DNA of 36,364 bases from a virus. The first letter of the stretch is position 1; every line of letters starts with the position of its first letter. The DNA is taken from positions 1 to 36,364 of the IMG/VR virus record IMGVR_UViG_3300012210_000015; one strand, written 5' to 3'. Shown here one piece after another: positions 1 through 6,689 of this stretch. The position numbers and the translations under genes are program-made. The notes beneath the pieces are model-generated. The model searched no databases. It was not told the DNA's origin and saw only the letters and a list, made by a program, of their open reading frames with translations.

Positions 1-252
1 ATGGCTGACCCGGACGCCCCGCTGCTGCCGCCGTGCCTGGGCTGCGGCTCGCGCACGCCGGAGCACCGGCCGGACTGCGTGTGGGCGGAGGAGGAGGACC
101 CGTGCTCATGGTGCGGCGGCGAGATCACGGAGGAGTGCGTGAACCCGCTGGAGTGCATGCTGCCCGCGTCGGTGTGCGACGGGGATGCGCACTGGGGGTG
201 GTGCTCGGCGTGCCAGGGTGCCGGGGTGGCGTCAAGGCAGGTGATCTGGTGA
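1..252 (+). CDS. Small Cys-rich (zinc-binding-like) protein
   Basis: An 83-residue protein with an ATG at the first base of the window, so an upstream start or a truncated N-terminus cannot be excluded. It holds several cysteine pairs (CLGC near residue 12, CSWC near 35, CSAC near 68), which suggests one or two zinc ribbons. No catalytic motif is visible and no family is recognised. Its stop overlaps the GTG start of the next gene (GTGA), the usual coupling in this genome. It opens a run of short co-directional genes. Its role is unknown; zinc binding is inferred from Cys spacing only. Confidence 0.7.
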   Translation: MADPDAPLLPPCLGCGSRTPEHRPDCVWAEEEDPCSWCGGEITEECVNPLECMLPASVCDGDAHWGWCSACQGAGVASRQVIW

Positions 253-524
253 GCGGCGGCATGCACTGCTTCCTCGTCACCGCGCCGATAGGGCTGCGGA
301 TGGACCTGTGGGCCGCCGCGGCGACGTTCACGAACTGGATCGAGGGCCGCGGCCCGGCAGTGCGCGAGACGTGGCTTGTGATGTGCCCCGGCGAGTATGG
401 AGAGGGCTTTCTGGACATCGCGCGCACCATCGGAGTCACGGTCGAGCGCGTCGAGGGTGCCGGCGATGACGAGCGGTACGTGATGCTCGTCGGCGAACCC
501 GGCACCGGCTGGAAGGCGCCGTGA
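249..524 (+). CDS. Hypothetical 91-residue protein
   Basis: The GTG start overlaps the preceding stop (GTGA), and an ATG four codons later is an alternative start. The protein mixes aromatic and acidic residues (WAAAATFTNW, YGEGFLDIARTIGVTVERVEG) in the pattern of a small alpha/beta fold. It has no Cys pairs, signal peptide or membrane segment. Its stop overlaps the next GTG start by four bases, so it belongs to the same transcript. Function not recognised. Confidence 0.65.
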   Translation: MSGGMHCFLVTAPIGLRMDLWAAAATFTNWIEGRGPAVRETWLVMCPGEYGEGFLDIARTIGVTVERVEGAGDDERYVMLVGEPGTGWKAP

Positions 525-1108
525 CCGCCGACCTGTCCGGGTCCTGCGCGGACCTGGCCCGGTGGCTCCCCGTCGCCGCCGCGCTCATGGCCGAGCCCGA
601 CATCGAGGACGGCACCGACGCCATGCCCGGCGTCCCGTCGCCGTACAGCCGCCCGCCCTGGAATCCCGCCGCCGCCAACGCCGCCCTGGACGCCCACGAG
701 GGCCTGCGCCGCCTGGAGGCCTCCCTGCGCCTGGCCGTCAACGGGCACCCCGGGCCCAGGCGCGGCGGCTCCACGGTGAACACGTTCAGGGCACTCGACG
801 CCATCGGGGACCTCGGCGCCGGCGTCACCGCCGGGGCCGCGGCGAGGGCGGCGCGGTACCTCGACGGGCTCACCCGGCCCGTCGAGCAGCTCCCCGCCGT
901 CGACCGGGCCGAGCGGCCGCAGCGGCTCACCTTCCCGTGCCCTTACTGTAAGATTGGCATGCTGCGGGCCTTCCCGAGGGCAGGCATCGTGACCTGCCTG
1001 CGCTACGGCGCCTGCTGGGACGGCAACGGCCAGCATCCGAAAGGGATGATGGAGGTCGGGCGGCTCGGCCCGCAGGTGCGCTGGGCAGATGGGCTCGTAG
1101 CGCCATGA
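521..1108 (+). CDS. Phage protein with C-terminal zinc ribbon
   Basis: A 195-residue protein starting with GTG coupled to the previous stop. The N-terminal two-thirds is helical and Ala/Arg-rich (residues about 50-135). The C-terminal third carries CPYC near residue 142 followed by a CLRYGAC segment and a conserved-looking WADG end. From memory, this layout (helical region, CPYC, 'RAG.VTCLRYGAC', Asn-rich turn) recurs in actinobacteriophage proteins of unknown function. The zinc ribbon is inferred from the Cys spacing. It sits in an overlapping run (GTGA upstream, ATGA downstream). Confidence 0.8.
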   Translation: MTADLSGSCADLARWLPVAAALMAEPDIEDGTDAMPGVPSPYSRPPWNPAAANAALDAHEGLRRLEASLRLAVNGHPGPRRGGSTVNTFRALDAIGDLGAGVTAGAAARAARYLDGLTRPVEQLPAVDRAERPQRLTFPCPYCKIGMLRAFPRAGIVTCLRYGACWDGNGQHPKGMMEVGRLGPQVRWADGLVAP

Positions 1109-1359
1109 CCGAGAGTTTCACCTGCGCTTGCTGCGGTGAGGCCTTCGGGAAAGCCCGCAGCGACGAGGAGGCAGCCGCTGAAGCGCGGGACCTGTTCTCG
1201 CCGGCCGAGCTCGAGGCCGTCGAGGTCGTGTGCGATGACTGCTGGCGGAAGATCATGGCCGACGTGCCCCGTATCCGTGCTGAGCTGGCCCGGGAGGCTA
1301 CGGCGGCGGGGGTCAGCTTCGAGGAGTACGTGCGTCGCGAGGGCGGCCTGGCGCCATGA
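1105..1359 (+). CDS. Small zinc-finger-like protein
   Basis: An 84-residue acidic protein whose ATG overlaps the preceding stop (ATGA). It carries CACC at residues 7-10 and CDDC near residue 48, a plausible four-Cys zinc site bracketing a Glu-rich helix. The C-terminal half is a second amphipathic helix ending near EEYVRREGG. It could be a regulator or an adaptor for another protein. Nothing in the sequence assigns a function beyond probable metal binding. Confidence 0.75.
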   Translation: MTESFTCACCGEAFGKARSDEEAAAEARDLFSPAELEAVEVVCDDCWRKIMADVPRIRAELAREATAAGVSFEEYVRREGGLAP

Positions 1360-1514
1360 GGCTGTCGTGGCCGTTCGGCCCGCCCGCGATGGTCGCCCCG
1401 CAGCCAGGCGCCGAGGTGCGCCGCCCGTGCGGGTGCCTCATCGACCCGCTGGTATTCGGGCACCTGTGCCAGGGTGAGACGCTCAGCAGGACATACGGCC
1501 GCCCGCAGCCGTGA
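1356..1514 (+). CDS. Short 52-residue hypothetical protein
   Basis: A short reading frame starting with ATG in an ATGA overlap with the previous gene, which is the main argument that it is translated. It contains a CGC motif near residue 25 and another Cys near residue 38, embedded in Pro- and Gly-rich sequence. It has no membrane segment. Function unknown; it could be another minimal metal-binding protein. Confidence 0.55.
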   Translation: MRLSWPFGPPAMVAPQPGAEVRRPCGCLIDPLVFGHLCQGETLSRTYGRPQP

Positions 1515-1539
1515 GCCGCCTGCCAGTGTGAGGAGCACC

Positions 1540-1671
1540 ATGAACCGTCATCAGCAGACCGCGCTCGGCTGGCACTGCCGCCTGTCCGTCGAGACTATGC
1601 ACCCGAGATTCGCCCGCCGTCTGCCCAGCGGCCTGACCGTGGTGCTCACGGTCAACAGCGGCTATGAATGA
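1540..1671 (+). CDS. Short 43-residue hypothetical protein
   Basis: The ATG lies a few bases after a clear Shine-Dalgarno-like GAGGAG. The product is about 43 residues, basic, with a hydrophobic beta-like stretch near the end (LTVVLTVNSG). It ends immediately before the ATG of the next gene. No motif is recognised. Translation is supported by ribosome-site quality and tight spacing rather than homology. Confidence 0.55.
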   Translation: MNRHQQTALGWHCRLSVETMHPRFARRLPSGLTVVLTVNSGYE

Positions 1672-1992
1672 ATGGAGATGAACCTGGGCGGGCCGGTCTG
1701 GCACGCGAGCACGGCGGGAAGCCTCATCAAGGCTGTCCTGGAGCGGGAAGCTGAGCGCCAGCTTCATGGTGTCGGTGACGCTGGCCTCGGCGAGTGGCGG
1801 GAATGGAGCGGGAAGGCGTTCCACATCCGCCGGCGCCTGTCTGAGACTGAGCAGCAGCGCGCCGGCCTGGCGGTGGCGGACATCCGGCGCACCCCGGAAG
1901 CCGCCATGCGCGCGGCGGCGCTCGGGGGCATGCTGAGGTTCGCGCCGCCTGAAGTGCTGGCCGCTGAGATCGGGACGATTCCCGTCTCGTGA
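1672..1992 (+). CDS. Hypothetical actinophage small protein
   Basis: A 106-residue protein starting directly after the preceding TGA. It begins with a VWHAS segment, then helices (SLIKAVLEREAERQL) and a central GEWREWSGKAFHIRRRL block. From memory this block resembles proteins often seen in actinobacteriophage accessory regions. No enzymatic motif or membrane segment is seen. It probably shares a transcript with its neighbours. Function unknown. Confidence 0.7.
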   Translation: MEMNLGGPVWHASTAGSLIKAVLEREAERQLHGVGDAGLGEWREWSGKAFHIRRRLSETEQQRAGLAVADIRRTPEAAMRAAALGGMLRFAPPEVLAAEIGTIPVS

Positions 1993-2016
1993 GCCGCCTG
2001 CGGCACCATAGGCGTC

Positions 2017-2226
2017 ATGCCCGCGGCGGTCACCCTCACCCTGAGCGAGGCCGCGCAGGTGCTCGACCCGCCGATGACCGAGCGGCAGCTGCGGCAGATC
2101 ATCACCGCGCTGGGCTGGCAGCCCGGGGAATGGCGCCGCACCGGGCGCATCGGCCACCCGTTCCCCGCTTATCCCGCAGCCGACCTGATGCGACTTCACG
2201 CCGCCCTGGTGCCATTCCTGCACTAG
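2017..2226 (+). CDS. Small helix-turn-helix DNA-binding protein
   Basis: A 69-residue protein with the pattern of a MerR/excisionase-like winged helix. It has an LTLSEAAQVL opening helix, a recognition-helix region (MTERQLRQIITALGW), a wing-like RTGRIGHPFPAY loop and a closing helix. Such domains bind short DNA sites in phage regulators and excisionases. Its size fits a stand-alone binding domain. It sits mid-way in the early small-gene run. The fold is inferred from sequence pattern only; the target is unknown, and it could be a transcription regulator or a recombination directionality factor. Confidence 0.6.
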   Translation: MPAAVTLTLSEAAQVLDPPMTERQLRQIITALGWQPGEWRRTGRIGHPFPAYPAADLMRLHAALVPFLH

Positions 2227-2288
2227 AGGTCTTACTATGTGGCTGATACCTCATGCCCTCAAACGGAGACAAGCGGAGAGGACTGACC

Positions 2289-2507
2289 ATGGACGTCATG
2301 ATCCTCAGTGAGCACGGCGTCCGGCTGATGTGCGAGACCGAAGGCTGCGCGTCCCCCGCATCCACCGTCTGGTACGGCGCCTGGCACGGCAAGCCGGTCC
2401 ACGCCTGCGACCGGCACAACCCCATGGCCGGCACCGTGGCGCTCCCGGCGGGCTTCACCAGCCACCCGCTCTGCCATGCGTGCGGCCAGCCGGTACGCCT
2501 GGGCTGA
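2289..2507 (+). CDS. Small Cys/His-rich protein
   Basis: The ATG at 2289 is chosen because GGAGAGGA lies at good distance upstream; an ATG at 2253 is an alternative. The roughly 72-residue product has a CETEGC pair, an ACDRH segment and a C-terminal CHACG, giving a likely zinc-binding site. The 62-bp gap upstream contains TACTAT (about 2233), a possible -10 element without a clear -35. It is followed two bases later by the next ATG. Function unknown. Confidence 0.65.
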   Translation: MDVMILSEHGVRLMCETEGCASPASTVWYGAWHGKPVHACDRHNPMAGTVALPAGFTSHPLCHACGQPVRLG

Positions 2508-2509
2508 CC

Positions 2510-2665
2510 ATGGCTGAGCCGCCCCGCGAACCCGGCTGGTACCGGCCCGGCGAGCACGGCTGGGAACGCGTCCCCGACGCTGAGGCCATGGCTGACTTCG
2601 CCGCGATGGCCCCCGGCTACGAGGACCTCGTCTACGTCGGCACCATGGCGGCTGACCGTGGCTGA
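2510..2665 (+). CDS. Short acidic 51-residue protein
   Basis: This gene starts in the junction TGACCATGGCTGA, which recurs at several gene starts in this cluster. The product is short and acidic, with a WYRPGEHGWE segment reminiscent of small beta-hairpin proteins of actinophages. It overlaps the next GTG start by eight bases. No catalytic or metal motif is visible. Confidence 0.6.
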   Translation: MAEPPREPGWYRPGEHGWERVPDAEAMADFAAMAPGYEDLVYVGTMAADRG

Positions 2666-3023
2666 GCTGAAGGACCTCGCCGACGCCGCATTCGCCGTGG
2701 ACCGCATGGACATGCGTTACCGCTGGGTAATGGACCGCGCCTCGTACGACCGCCTCCGCGCGGAGACCGTGACCGAAGACCAGGAGACGGCCCGCGCGCA
2801 GGCGCACGCCACCGCCTGGGTCAAGACTGAGCCGCCGTATGCGTGCCCGGCCTGCCCGGCGGGACCCTTCGGCAGCACCAGGGAGCTGACCGACCACGTG
2901 ATCGCCATGGCTGACCCGGCGAACCGGGAGCCGGACGACCATGACTGCCTGTTCGGCATCTACATCGAGGTCCGTGAGGGCGGCGGCGAGCCGCACCTGG
3001 GGGCACCATGCCGCGCTGGCTGA
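2658..3023 (+). CDS. Protein with C2H2-like zinc segment
   Basis: A 121-residue protein starting at GTG within the previous gene. The N-terminal half is a charged helix. Residues about 55-85 hold CPAC followed by a Gly/Phe turn and TDHV, resembling a C2H2-type finger with one His visible. The C-terminus contains GIYIEVREGGGEPHLG, closely matching GIPIEIREGGGPPHLE at the end of the reverse-strand protein at 7179-7436, so the two share a tail module. Function unknown. Confidence 0.7.
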   Translation: MAELKDLADAAFAVDRMDMRYRWVMDRASYDRLRAETVTEDQETARAQAHATAWVKTEPPYACPACPAGPFGSTRELTDHVIAMADPANREPDDHDCLFGIYIEVREGGGEPHLGAPCRAG

Positions 3024-3238
3024 CCAAGGCCGGGGAAGCCGCCATCCAGCAGGAGATCATCATGGACGAGGCCATGGCGCTGCCCGCCGGCGTCCGCGCC
3101 GCCGCCGAGGCAATCGAGGCCAGCCTCATGTTCCGCTCGAACTTCACGCCCGCTCACCCGCTCGGCCGCCTGCACCCGGCGGCCGTGGAGTTCGCCCGCC
3201 TCGCGCTCTCGGCCGGAACCGGCCGTCAGGAGGCCTGA
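3008..3238 (+). CDS. Hypothetical 76-residue protein
   Basis: Overlaps the end of the previous gene by 16 bases and starts ATGCCGCGCTGGCTGA. The same 16 bases begin the gene at 3242, so the two gene starts are duplicated. The product is helical (EAAIQQEIIMDEAMAL) with a Pro/His turn and no membrane segment. Function unknown. The duplicated start suggests that one of the pair arose by recombination at gene boundaries. Confidence 0.65.
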   Translation: MPRWLTKAGEAAIQQEIIMDEAMALPAGVRAAAEAIEASLMFRSNFTPAHPLGRLHPAAVEFARLALSAGTGRQEA

Positions 3239-3241
3239 CCC

Positions 3242-3334
3242 ATGCCGCGCTGGCTGATCCTGCTCATCGCCGTGCTCGTCATCCTGGGCATCGCCATCCT
3301 GTGGGCCGGGCACGTCCACGTCGGGGTGCACTGA
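3242..3334 (+). CDS. 30-residue single-span membrane peptide
   Basis: A very short frame beginning MPRWL, followed by about 17 hydrophobic residues (ILLIAVLVILGIAILWA) and a polar His-containing tail, typical of a single-pass membrane micropeptide. Its first 16 bases repeat those of the gene at 3008. Spacing to neighbours is tight (the stop is followed two bases later by ATG). The role is unknown. Confidence 0.6.
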   Translation: MPRWLILLIAVLVILGIAILWAGHVHVGVH

Positions 3335-3336
3335 CC

Positions 3337-3585
3337 ATGGCTGACCGGTGCCCGGCTACGACGCGGGTCACGCCTCCCCGCTCCGTCGAGGTGTTCGGCC
3401 TGCAATGCCAGTTCACCAGGGGCCATGACGGCGACCACTGCGCGACCGCGACCTGGTCCTTCGCCCAGGGCGACATTTTCTGGCCGCAGGCGACAGAATC
3501 TGACGCCGCACCCTCCGGTGAGGACCGGATCCGCGAGGCCATGGCCGAGGCGCAGGACCACCCCGGCCGCGTCGTCACCAGGTGA
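3337..3585 (+). CDS. Hypothetical 82-residue protein
   Basis: Starts in another copy of the TGACCATGGCTGA junction. It contains LQCQFTRGHDGDHCA, a Cys/His arrangement (C-x5-GH-x2-DHC) common in small actinophage proteins and compatible with zinc binding. The C-terminal part is an acidic helix. Function unknown; metal binding is inferred. Confidence 0.65.
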   Translation: MADRCPATTRVTPPRSVEVFGLQCQFTRGHDGDHCATATWSFAQGDIFWPQATESDAAPSGEDRIREAMAEAQDHPGRVVTR

Positions 3586-3587
3586 CC

Positions 3588-3761
3588 ATGCCCGCCCCGC
3601 GCTGCTACGACTGCCTGACCGGGGACGTCGCGGTCAAGGTCACCGACGAACTCGGCTTCGGGCACTGGTTCTGCGCCGCCGACTGGGCGGCCCAGCAGGA
3701 CCTCCGCGAGAAGGTCATGGCGATGCTCGGGGATGCGGCGCGGGCACTGGAGCAGGGCTGA
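3588..3761 (+). CDS. 57-residue zinc-finger-like protein
   Basis: ATG two bases after the previous stop. It carries CYDC at residues 6-9 and a GHWFC segment near residues 25-29, a Cys2-His-Cys set consistent with a small zinc knuckle, followed by a long helix (QDLREKVMAMLGDAARAL). Tight spacing and high third-position GC support translation. Function unknown. Confidence 0.6.
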   Translation: MPAPRCYDCLTGDVAVKVTDELGFGHWFCAADWAAQQDLREKVMAMLGDAARALEQG

Positions 3762-3763
3762 CC

Positions 3764-3961
3764 ATGGCTGAGGCTGAGCTTGACCCGCGCTGGGAGTGGC
3801 ACCTGACCCAGCCGCTCGGCATGGCTGAGAGATACGTCCGCGGGCGCTGCCTGCACACCGAGGTCGTCCCGGTCAGGTCCGTGACGGGCGCGGTGGTCGC
3901 GCAGCTGTGCCGGACGTGCGACAGCCAGCTTCCGGCACCGGGCGGGGTGACCCATGGCTGA
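3764..3961 (+). CDS. 65-residue zinc-ribbon-like protein
   Basis: Starts in the repeated TGACCATGGCTGA context. The pattern RGRCLHTEVVPV, then VTGAVVAQLCRTCDSQLP, gives a Cys/His plus CxxC zinc ribbon. From memory this arrangement is very common in small actinophage proteins of unknown role. The stop overlaps the next ATG by eight bases. Confidence 0.7.
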   Translation: MAEAELDPRWEWHLTQPLGMAERYVRGRCLHTEVVPVRSVTGAVVAQLCRTCDSQLPAPGGVTHG

Positions 3962-4307
3962 GCTCGCCGTCACTGACGGGATGCCGCCGCCGGCGGACCT
4001 GCCCCGCGGCGAGTGCATCTGCACCCGGCTGGACGACGGCACCATCCGCATCGACCAGGCCGACCCGCGCATCCTGATCAGCGGCGAGCTGCTGGACGCC
4101 ATCGCCCGGCACGGCGTCATCGCCGACGGCACGGAGGCTCTCGCGCTGAACGCATGGCTGGACACGACCGGATGCATGCCGCCTCCCTGGCGCGCTACCT
4201 ACCGGGGCGCGGTCCTGAAGATCTGCGGCGTCAACCGCACCGTCATCTACCGCATCGGCGAGTACGTGCCCCGCGTGGACGGCTACGCCGCCGAGTGGCC
4301 GGACTGA
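3954..4307 (+). CDS. Hypothetical 117-residue protein
   Basis: Starts ATGGCTGAG, overlapping the preceding gene. It is acidic, with a beta-rich middle (CTRLDDGTIRIDQADPRILIS) and a C-terminal YRIGEYVPRVDGY stretch. There are scattered Cys but no CxxC. No family is recognised, and no signal peptide or membrane segment is present. Confidence 0.65.
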   Translation: MAELAVTDGMPPPADLPRGECICTRLDDGTIRIDQADPRILISGELLDAIARHGVIADGTEALALNAWLDTTGCMPPPWRATYRGAVLKICGVNRTVIYRIGEYVPRVDGYAAEWPD

Positions 4308-4309
4308 CC

Positions 4310-4546
4310 ATGGGTGCACGGCCAGCGCCACCCCCGTTCACTGCCTACGAAGGCCAGCCCGAGGCCACCATCGAGCGCCATGGCCGCTGCTCGTACTGGG
4401 TGGACATCCAGTGGGGCATGATGGGCCTGAGCACGGCTCCATGGTGGCGATGGAGCCGCAAGAGCGCCGAGCGTAAGGCACTCCGGGAGATACGCCGGTG
4501 GAAGGCGAGGGCCGCACGCGAGTCATGGCCGGTCAGCGCACCATGA
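4310..4546 (+). CDS. Hypothetical 78-residue basic protein
   Basis: Starts two bases after the previous stop. The second half is rich in Trp and Arg (APWWRWSRKSAERKAL), giving a basic amphipathic helix that could bind nucleic acid or membrane surface. No recognised motif. It overlaps the HNH gene that follows (ATGA). Confidence 0.6.
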   Translation: MGARPAPPPFTAYEGQPEATIERHGRCSYWVDIQWGMMGLSTAPWWRWSRKSAERKALREIRRWKARAARESWPVSAP

Positions 4547-4887
4547 CTACGGCCGCCCGCACCCGCCGGGACTACCAGCGGTGGGCGCGCAGAGGGTCAA
4601 CTGCCGCTAGGGGCTACGATCACCGGCACCAGGCCGAACGGGAACGGCGCCTCGCCCTCTACCGGCCTGGTGACCCGTGCGCCCACTGCGGCCAGCCCAT
4701 GCTCTGGTGGCCGCTGCCCGTGGCGCGCCGGTTCATCGACCTGCCGCACGCACCGGGCAAGACTGGCTACCTGCCCGGTCTCGCCTGCCGCCGGTGCAAC
4801 CGCAGCGACGGCCAGCGCATGACCACGGCCATCCTGCGCGCCAGGCGCGGCCAGGGCCGGGCGTGGCAGGCGGCGCGGCGGTGGTGA
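4543..4887 (+). CDS. HNH endonuclease
   Basis: A 114-residue protein (ATG at 4543 in an ATGA overlap; a GTG at 4498 is an alternative). It has a basic N-terminus with RGYDHRHQAERERRL, then CAHC near residue 48, DLPHAP with the central His, and a LACRRCNRSDG end. This is the usual HNH layout with two zinc-holding CxxC pairs. HNH nucleases beside terminase genes act in DNA packaging in several phages (HK97 gp74 is the known case) and probably do so here. Position just upstream of the terminase genes supports that role. Confidence 0.85.
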   Translation: MTTAARTRRDYQRWARRGSTAARGYDHRHQAERERRLALYRPGDPCAHCGQPMLWWPLPVARRFIDLPHAPGKTGYLPGLACRRCNRSDGQRMTTAILRARRGQGRAWQAARRW

Positions 4888-5102
4888 GCGCGCGGCCACC
4901 CTCCAGGTGCAGCGAGCCCGGCTGCCCGGTGCGGTGGCGGTCAGGCCCGGACCGGCCGTGCGCCCAGCACCAGGACGACGGCGGCCTGGCTGAGCGGATG
5001 GCAGCGTACGGCGCGGCGATGACGGCGGCACCGGGCGAGCGCGACGGCCACGCCAGCACGGAGGGTAGCAGGCGAGCAGAGGGTAGCCTTCACGCACAGT
5101 GA
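4884..5102 (+). CDS. Small Cys-rich protein
   Basis: GTG start overlapping the HNH stop (GTGA). The roughly 72-residue product has C-x4-C and CAQH elements in its first 30 residues, compatible with a zinc knuckle. The remainder is disordered and Gly/Ala/Arg-rich. It is the last gene before a 210-bp gap preceding the terminase genes. Function unknown. Confidence 0.55.
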   Translation: MSARPPSRCSEPGCPVRWRSGPDRPCAQHQDDGGLAERMAAYGAAMTAAPGERDGHASTEGSRRAEGSLHAQ

Positions 5103-5313
5103 CCACCCGCTGAGCGACCACCCCGCCGCCCGGTCACCACCCTGGCCCTCCGGCCACCCTGCAAGGCTCTGACCTGCAAGGATGGATCGCCCAGCTCAGC
5201 GGCAGCGTGGCCATGACTCCGCAGCCGCCTGCACATACACGGAGGGTGACGCGCCACGTGGCGAGCACTCAGCGTAGCCCGGAACCTGGTCACTGCGGGT
5301 AAGGAGGCTGACG
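5103..5313 (+). other. Intergenic gap upstream of terminase genes
   Basis: About 210 bp without a convincing gene; a 31-codon frame from 5182 has no good ribosome site. It contains short direct repeats (CTGCAAGG twice near 5159-5182), several GGAGGGT/AGAGGGT motifs from 5060 onward, and the palindrome at 5252-5263. A strong TAAGGAGG ribosome site for the next gene lies near 5300. Position before the small terminase gene is where packaging (cos or pac) sites commonly lie, so this is the best candidate region; no specific site can be proven. Confidence 0.4.
5252..5263. promoter_or_regulatory. 12-bp perfect palindrome, possible packaging or operator site
   Basis: CGCCACGTGGCG reads the same on both strands and lies about 50 bp before the small terminase start. 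It could be recognised by a dimeric protein such as the small terminase subunit or a regulator. CACGTG cores also occur by chance elsewhere in this GC-rich window, so confidence is low. Confidence 0.3.
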
Positions 5314-5646
5314 GTGGCGGACAGCGAGGCGGTGCGGTCGCGCCGCAAGCGCGCCCACGCAGCTGGCGATCACCGGCTCTGCCGCCGCTGCGCGGCCGTC
5401 CGGGGTCCTTCGTCAGGGCCTCCGATGATGGCGATGCCACCGGCCGCGCCGCCGCCCGCCCGGGTGGATGACCCGGTGGCCGAGCTGCGCCAGCTGGCCG
5501 CCCAGCTCGCCGGGGCGTACCGGGCCGACCCGGGGAACGCCCTGCTGGCCCGCGAGCTGCGGATGACGCTGCAGGCGCTGATGCCGCAGAAGGCCGGGAA
5601 CTCGGACGATGACCTTGATGACCTCTTCGGAGCGCTGCAGGCCTAG
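5314..5646 (+). CDS. Terminase small subunit-like protein
   Basis: A 110-residue protein with a GTG start behind a strong TAAGGAGG site. The N-terminus is basic (RSRRKRAHAAGDHRLC) and resembles the DNA-binding start of actinophage small terminases. A Pro/Ala linker follows, then a helical C-terminus (ELRQLAAQLAGAY, LARELRMTLQAL) of oligomerisation type. The stop overlaps the large terminase start region. Small subunits recognise the packaging site and feed DNA to the large subunit. The call rests on pattern and position; sequence alone is not decisive. Confidence 0.6.
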   Translation: MADSEAVRSRRKRAHAAGDHRLCRRCAAVRGPSSGPPMMAMPPAAPPPARVDDPVAELRQLAAQLAGAYRADPGNALLARELRMTLQALMPQKAGNSDDDLDDLFGALQA

Positions 5647-6538
5647 GTGGGCCACCCCGGCCACGCCGGGCAGGAAGAACCTGGCCGCGGGGATCGGCAA
5701 GACGGCGGTGCTGCTCGGCTTCGGGACGCGGCTGGGCCCGGGGCTGATGCCGTGGCAGCACGAGGTGAACGCGGTCGCCACCGAGCTCGACCCGCTCGGC
5801 CGGCTCGCGTTCCGGCAGGTCGTGCTCGAGGTCATGAGGCAACAGGGAAAATCTGTAGACCTGCTGTCCATGATGATCGCGCGGGGCCTGCGCCGCCCGG
5901 GTACGCAGATTGCCTACACGGCGCAGACCCGGCTTGATGCGCGTCACCGGCTGCTGGACGTGTGGTGGCCGCTGATCGAGCGGTCCAAGCTGCGGCGGTT
6001 CATCGACGTGCGCCGCGGGTCGGGCTCTGAGGCGCTGGTCTTTAAGAACGGGTCGATGCTGGGGCTGGTCAGCAGCACGCAGACGTCCGGGCATGGCGAC
6101 GTGGTGGACCTGGGCGTGATCGATGAGGCGTGGGCGCAGGAGGATGACCGCCTGGAGCAGGCGATGCGCCCGGCGATGATGACGCGGGACGCGCAGCTGT
6201 GGGTGGTGTCCGCGGCGGGGACGGAGAGGTCGGCGTATTTCCGCGGGAAGGTGGAGGACGGCCGCGGCCGCGCGGAGATGGGCCTGACGGACCGGGGCGC
6301 GTACTTCGGGTACGGCGCCCCGGATGACGCGGACCCGGGGGATCCGGCGGTGTGGCGGGCGTGCATGCCGGCGCTGGGGATCACGGTGTCGGAGGAGGTG
6401 GTGGCGGCGGACTACGATCTCATGGAGCTCAGTGAGTTCCGCCGATTACGTGCGTACCTTTGCCAATGGCCCGAGGTGGCAAAACCCGGTTGGGAAGTAA
6501 TCTCCCAGCAGACATGGGAGACACTAGGTTATGGCTGA
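5609..6538 (+). CDS. terL: Terminase large subunit, ATPase part (split gene)
   Basis: About 309 residues covering only the packaging ATPase domain. RQQGKS at residues 77-82 is the Walker A loop, VIDEAWAQ with D172-E173 is Walker B, and the segment around SSTQTSGHGDVVDLG matches phage terminases. The frame stops after a GWEVISQQTWETLGYG end, which corresponds to the linker where the nuclease domain normally begins. The nuclease domain appears as a separate frame at 6682. Start codons at 5609 or 5618 both overlap the small terminase gene. The last 100 bases are less GC-rich than their surroundings and include a hairpin at 6501-6521. Confidence 0.9.
   Translation: MTLMTSSERCRPRWATPATPGRKNLAAGIGKTAVLLGFGTRLGPGLMPWQHEVNAVATELDPLGRLAFRQVVLEVMRQQGKSVDLLSMMIARGLRRPGTQIAYTAQTRLDARHRLLDVWWPLIERSKLRRFIDVRRGSGSEALVFKNGSMLGLVSSTQTSGHGDVVDLGVIDEAWAQEDDRLEQAMRPAMMTRDAQLWVVSAAGTERSAYFRGKVEDGRGRAEMGLTDRGAYFGYGAPDDADPGDPAVWRACMPALGITVSEEVVAADYDLMELSEFRRLRAYLCQWPEVAKPGWEVISQQTWETLGYG
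6501..6521 (+). other. Hairpin at the terminase break
   Basis: TCTCCCA and TGGGAGA form a perfect 7-bp stem around a 7-base loop, about ten bases before the ATG of the inserted small gene. It could affect translation of the downstream frames or mark an insertion boundary. No U-tract follows, so it is not a typical terminator. Confidence 0.4.
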
Positions 6539-6689
6539 CAGGGATACTTGCCCGTCCTGCGGGGAGACGCTGCCCGATCCGGCTCTGATCGCTGACGCTG
6601 CGGGGCGGCGCATGATCCTCCCGGCGCACGAGCAGATTCACATGTGCCCGTTTTCCCTGCTAGTCCCGGCGGACGGCGGCCGTGGCTGA
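6531..6689 (+). CDS. Small zinc-finger-like protein inserted between terminase halves
   Basis: A 52-residue protein starting ATGGCTGAC inside the end of the ATPase gene (8-bp overlap) and ending 8 bp inside the nuclease gene. CPSC at residues 7-10 plus H-x3-H-x-C near residues 33-39 could hold zinc. Both its start and the nuclease start read TGGCTGA, a short direct repeat flanking the small gene. The tight overlaps suggest one coupled translation unit of three proteins. It resembles the many zinc mini-genes in the first 5 kb, so a similar cassette may have inserted here. Function unknown; it may bridge the two terminase parts. Confidence 0.65.
   Translation: MADRDTCPSCGETLPDPALIADAAGRRMILPAHEQIHMCPFSLLVPADGGRG

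Noticed and set aside
5182-5277. 31-codon open frame in the gap before the small terminase gene
   Set aside because: No ribosome site, no coupling to neighbours and poor coding character.
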